From assembly GCA_030682755.1 (NCBI GenBank), contig JAUXNR010000119.1:1-6854 (forward strand): 6,854 nt of DNA, written 5' to 3'. The number at the start of each line of letters is the position of its first letter. Position 1 is the first letter of the stretch. Both the position numbers and the translations under genes were made by a program. The notes under the pieces are model-generated. The model searched no databases, had not been told where the DNA came from, and saw nothing but the letters and a program-made list of their open reading frames with translations. This document shows positions 5,659 to 6,854 of the stretch, in pieces. This stretch comes from Flavobacterium sp. (GTDB lineage Bacteria; Bacteroidota; Bacteroidia; Flavobacteriales; Flavobacteriaceae).

Positions 5659-5666
5659 CAAAAATA
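5659..5666 (-). promoter_or_regulatory. Probable -7 element for the DUF1599 gene
   Basis: On the minus strand the bases read TATTTTTG, an exact TAnnTTTG match, about 30 bases ahead of the DUF1599 start at 5630. No clear -33 TTG was found at the usual distance. With the folP element at 5640-5647 it forms a compact divergent promoter in an 87-base gap, the two -7 elements being 11 bases apart and pointing across each other. Confidence 0.48.
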
Positions 5667-5717
5667 CAATTTTAAGTAAAAGAACGAGCTACTTTTTAAA
5701 TCCTTTTTTCAAACGAG

Positions 5718-6539
5718 ATGTTAATAAACTGTCGCGGTAAACTTATAGATTTGACAACACCCAAAGTAATGGGGATTTTGAACGTTACACCTGATTCTTT
5801 TTATGATGGGGGTTATTATGCTAATGAGAAAGCCATCATAAACCAAGTTTCAAAAATGATTGCTGATGGAGCTACTTTTATTGATGTTGGCGTGTATTCC
5901 AGCAAGCCCAATGCAGCTCTGATTTCTGAGCAGGAAGAATTAGATCGGTTGTTGCCGGTTTTAGATTTGATTTTGGGTCATTTTCCTGACGTGCTTCTTT
6001 CTATTGATACTTTTCGGAGTGCAGTTGCCAGACAAGCTCTTGAAAAAGGAGCGGCAATGATTAATGATATTTCTGCCGGTTTGTTAGATGACAAGATGAT
6101 GGAAGTGGTGGCTCAGTATCAAGTTCCGTATATCATGATGCACATGAGAGGAACGCCGCAAACAATGACCACATTGACGCAGTATGACGATTTGATGAAA
6201 GACGTACTTTTTTATTTTTCAGAACGTATTTTGGAAGCCCGAAAATTAGGGATTAACGATTTACTCATTGACCCCGGATTTGGATTTGCAAAAACAGTGG
6301 AACAAAATTTTGAACTATTGAAACATTTAGCTATTTTCAATAGTTTTGAATTGCCTCTTTTGATTGGTATTTCCAGAAAATCAATGATTTATAAAACCTT
6401 ACAAACCACTCCCGAAAACGCTTTGAATGGTACAACAGCGTTAAACGCTATTGCAGTTCAAAAAGGAGCCAAAATACTTAGGGTTCACGATGTGAAAGAA
6501 GCAGTGGAATGTGTTAAATTAGTTACCTTATTACAGTAA
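5718..6539 (+). CDS. folP: Dihydropteroate synthase
   Basis: Cytoplasmic TIM-barrel enzyme that joins 6-hydroxymethyl-7,8-dihydropterin pyrophosphate and p-aminobenzoate to make 7,8-dihydropteroate, the sulfonamide target of folate synthesis. The 273 residues are full length. Motifs in order: ILNVTPDSF (20-28, Asn22 for the metal/pyrophosphate), DVGVYSSKP (56-64), SIDTF (95-99, Asp97), MINDISAG (114-121, Asn116), DPGFGFAKT (185-193), LIGISRKSM (215-223, Lys221) and RVHDV (255-259, Arg255, His257). All the pterin-pocket residues expected for the family are present. The substrate loop reads SSKPN where the textbook form is STRPG. The ATG at 5718 leads directly into the first strand. The gene is followed after three bases by a lipoprotein gene; in Bacteroidota a diadenylate cyclase gene often follows further on, but this window ends before it. 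Confidence 0.97.
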   Translation: MLINCRGKLIDLTTPKVMGILNVTPDSFYDGGYYANEKAIINQVSKMIADGATFIDVGVYSSKPNAALISEQEELDRLLPVLDLILGHFPDVLLSIDTFRSAVARQALEKGAAMINDISAGLLDDKMMEVVAQYQVPYIMMHMRGTPQTMTTLTQYDDLMKDVLFYFSERILEARKLGINDLLIDPGFGFAKTVEQNFELLKHLAIFNSFELPLLIGISRKSMIYKTLQTTPENALNGTTALNAIAVQKGAKILRVHDVKEAVECVKLVTLLQ

Positions 6540-6542
6540 ACG

Positions 6543-6854
6543 ATGCGATTTATTTATTTAGTTATTTTAGCTTTTGCACTAGTGAGTTGCAAAAAAGAAG
6601 TGCAGTTGGCCAAAGCCAATCGAACGATTGATTCTTTAGTTGTAGACCACACCCCGGTGTATTTGTTTTTTGAAGTGAAAGATTCTGATACTTTGGTTAA
6701 AGTGAATCGAAACAACACCATCAGCACAACCAATTGGATTTTTAACGTAGACAAACGATTGCCGTTGAAACTAGCTATTCCGGAGGTAATCAAGCTTCAA
6801 AACAAACGCAAAAATGACGATGTCCATACGGAAGATATAGCCGGAAATTATTAT
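6543..6854 (+). CDS. Putative lipoprotein of unknown function, partial (3' end off the window)
   Basis: The ATG at 6543 opens a frame with no stop through the window end, giving 104 visible residues. It begins MRFIYLVILAFALVSCKKE, a short signal peptide with lipobox ALVSC and Cys16 as the lipid anchor. The mature part continues with a short helix-prone stretch (VQLAKANRTIDSLVV, 20-34), then alternating strand-like segments such as PVYLFFEV and a NWIFNVDKRLP region, and a basic patch KLQNKRKND (84-92). I do not recognise a domain. It starts three bases after the folP stop, so it is almost certainly cotranscribed with it. A minus-strand open frame over 6554-6793 is a shadow of this gene, which is favoured because of its signal peptide and operon spacing. 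Confidence 0.8.
   Translation, partial: MRFIYLVILAFALVSCKKEVQLAKANRTIDSLVVDHTPVYLFFEVKDSDTLVKVNRNNTISTTNWIFNVDKRLPLKLAIPEVIKLQNKRKNDDVHTEDIAGNYY

Noticed and set aside
6554..6793. 79-codon minus-strand open frame at the right edge
   Set aside because: Antisense to the lipoprotein gene at 6543, which has a signal peptide, lipobox and tight spacing after folP.

Overview
The window looks like a chromosomal stretch from a flavobacterium (Bacteroidota, family Flavobacteriaceae). The evidence is low GC, A-rich leaders without Shine-Dalgarno sequences, several TAnnTTTG-type -7 promoter elements, many short lipoproteins with an acidic or lysine-rich tail after the lipobox cysteine, and family content typical of that phylum (a MauE/DoxX-like protein of the BT_3928 type, DUF1599, and a FolP with an SSKP loop). 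No mobile element, CRISPR array, tRNA or rRNA was seen. This is mostly an ordinary housekeeping region, and I find no convincing new multi-gene system in it.

Layout. Positions 1-183 are noncoding and hold a cluster of TTGTTTAAT-type half-sites ahead of a plus-strand fasciclin-domain lipoprotein gene (184-759). That gene converges on a minus-strand pair, and the 760-906 gap carries one intrinsic terminator for each direction. The minus-strand pair is a TlpA-like thioredoxin lipoprotein gene followed by tpiA (triosephosphate isomerase), with the stop of the first sharing one base with the start of the second. A 466-base gap (2157-2622) contains a probable promoter for that pair and two kinds of short repeat of the sort scattered through flavobacterial genomes.

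Next comes a tight minus-strand operon. In transcription order it encodes a MauE/DoxX-like membrane protein with a C-terminal thioredoxin-like domain that lacks a CxxC (5007-3901), a 67-residue two-helix membrane protein (3899-3696) and a DppB-type ABC transporter permease (3699-2623). The permease starts with GTG overlapping the preceding stop by four bases. Upstream lies a DUF1599 gene (5630-5085), divergent from folP (5718-6539, dihydropteroate synthase). folP is followed after three bases by a lipoprotein gene that runs off the right edge.

Functional threads: central carbon metabolism (tpiA), folate synthesis (folP), envelope redox chemistry (the TlpA-like lipoprotein and the MauE-like protein), peptide or nickel-type import or export (permease), and surface lipoproteins. 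The items most worth a second look are the half-site cluster upstream of the fasciclin gene, the mirrored repeats in the 2157-2622 gap, the fusion of a MauE-like membrane domain to a degenerate thioredoxin domain, and the altered pterin/sulfonamide loop of FolP.
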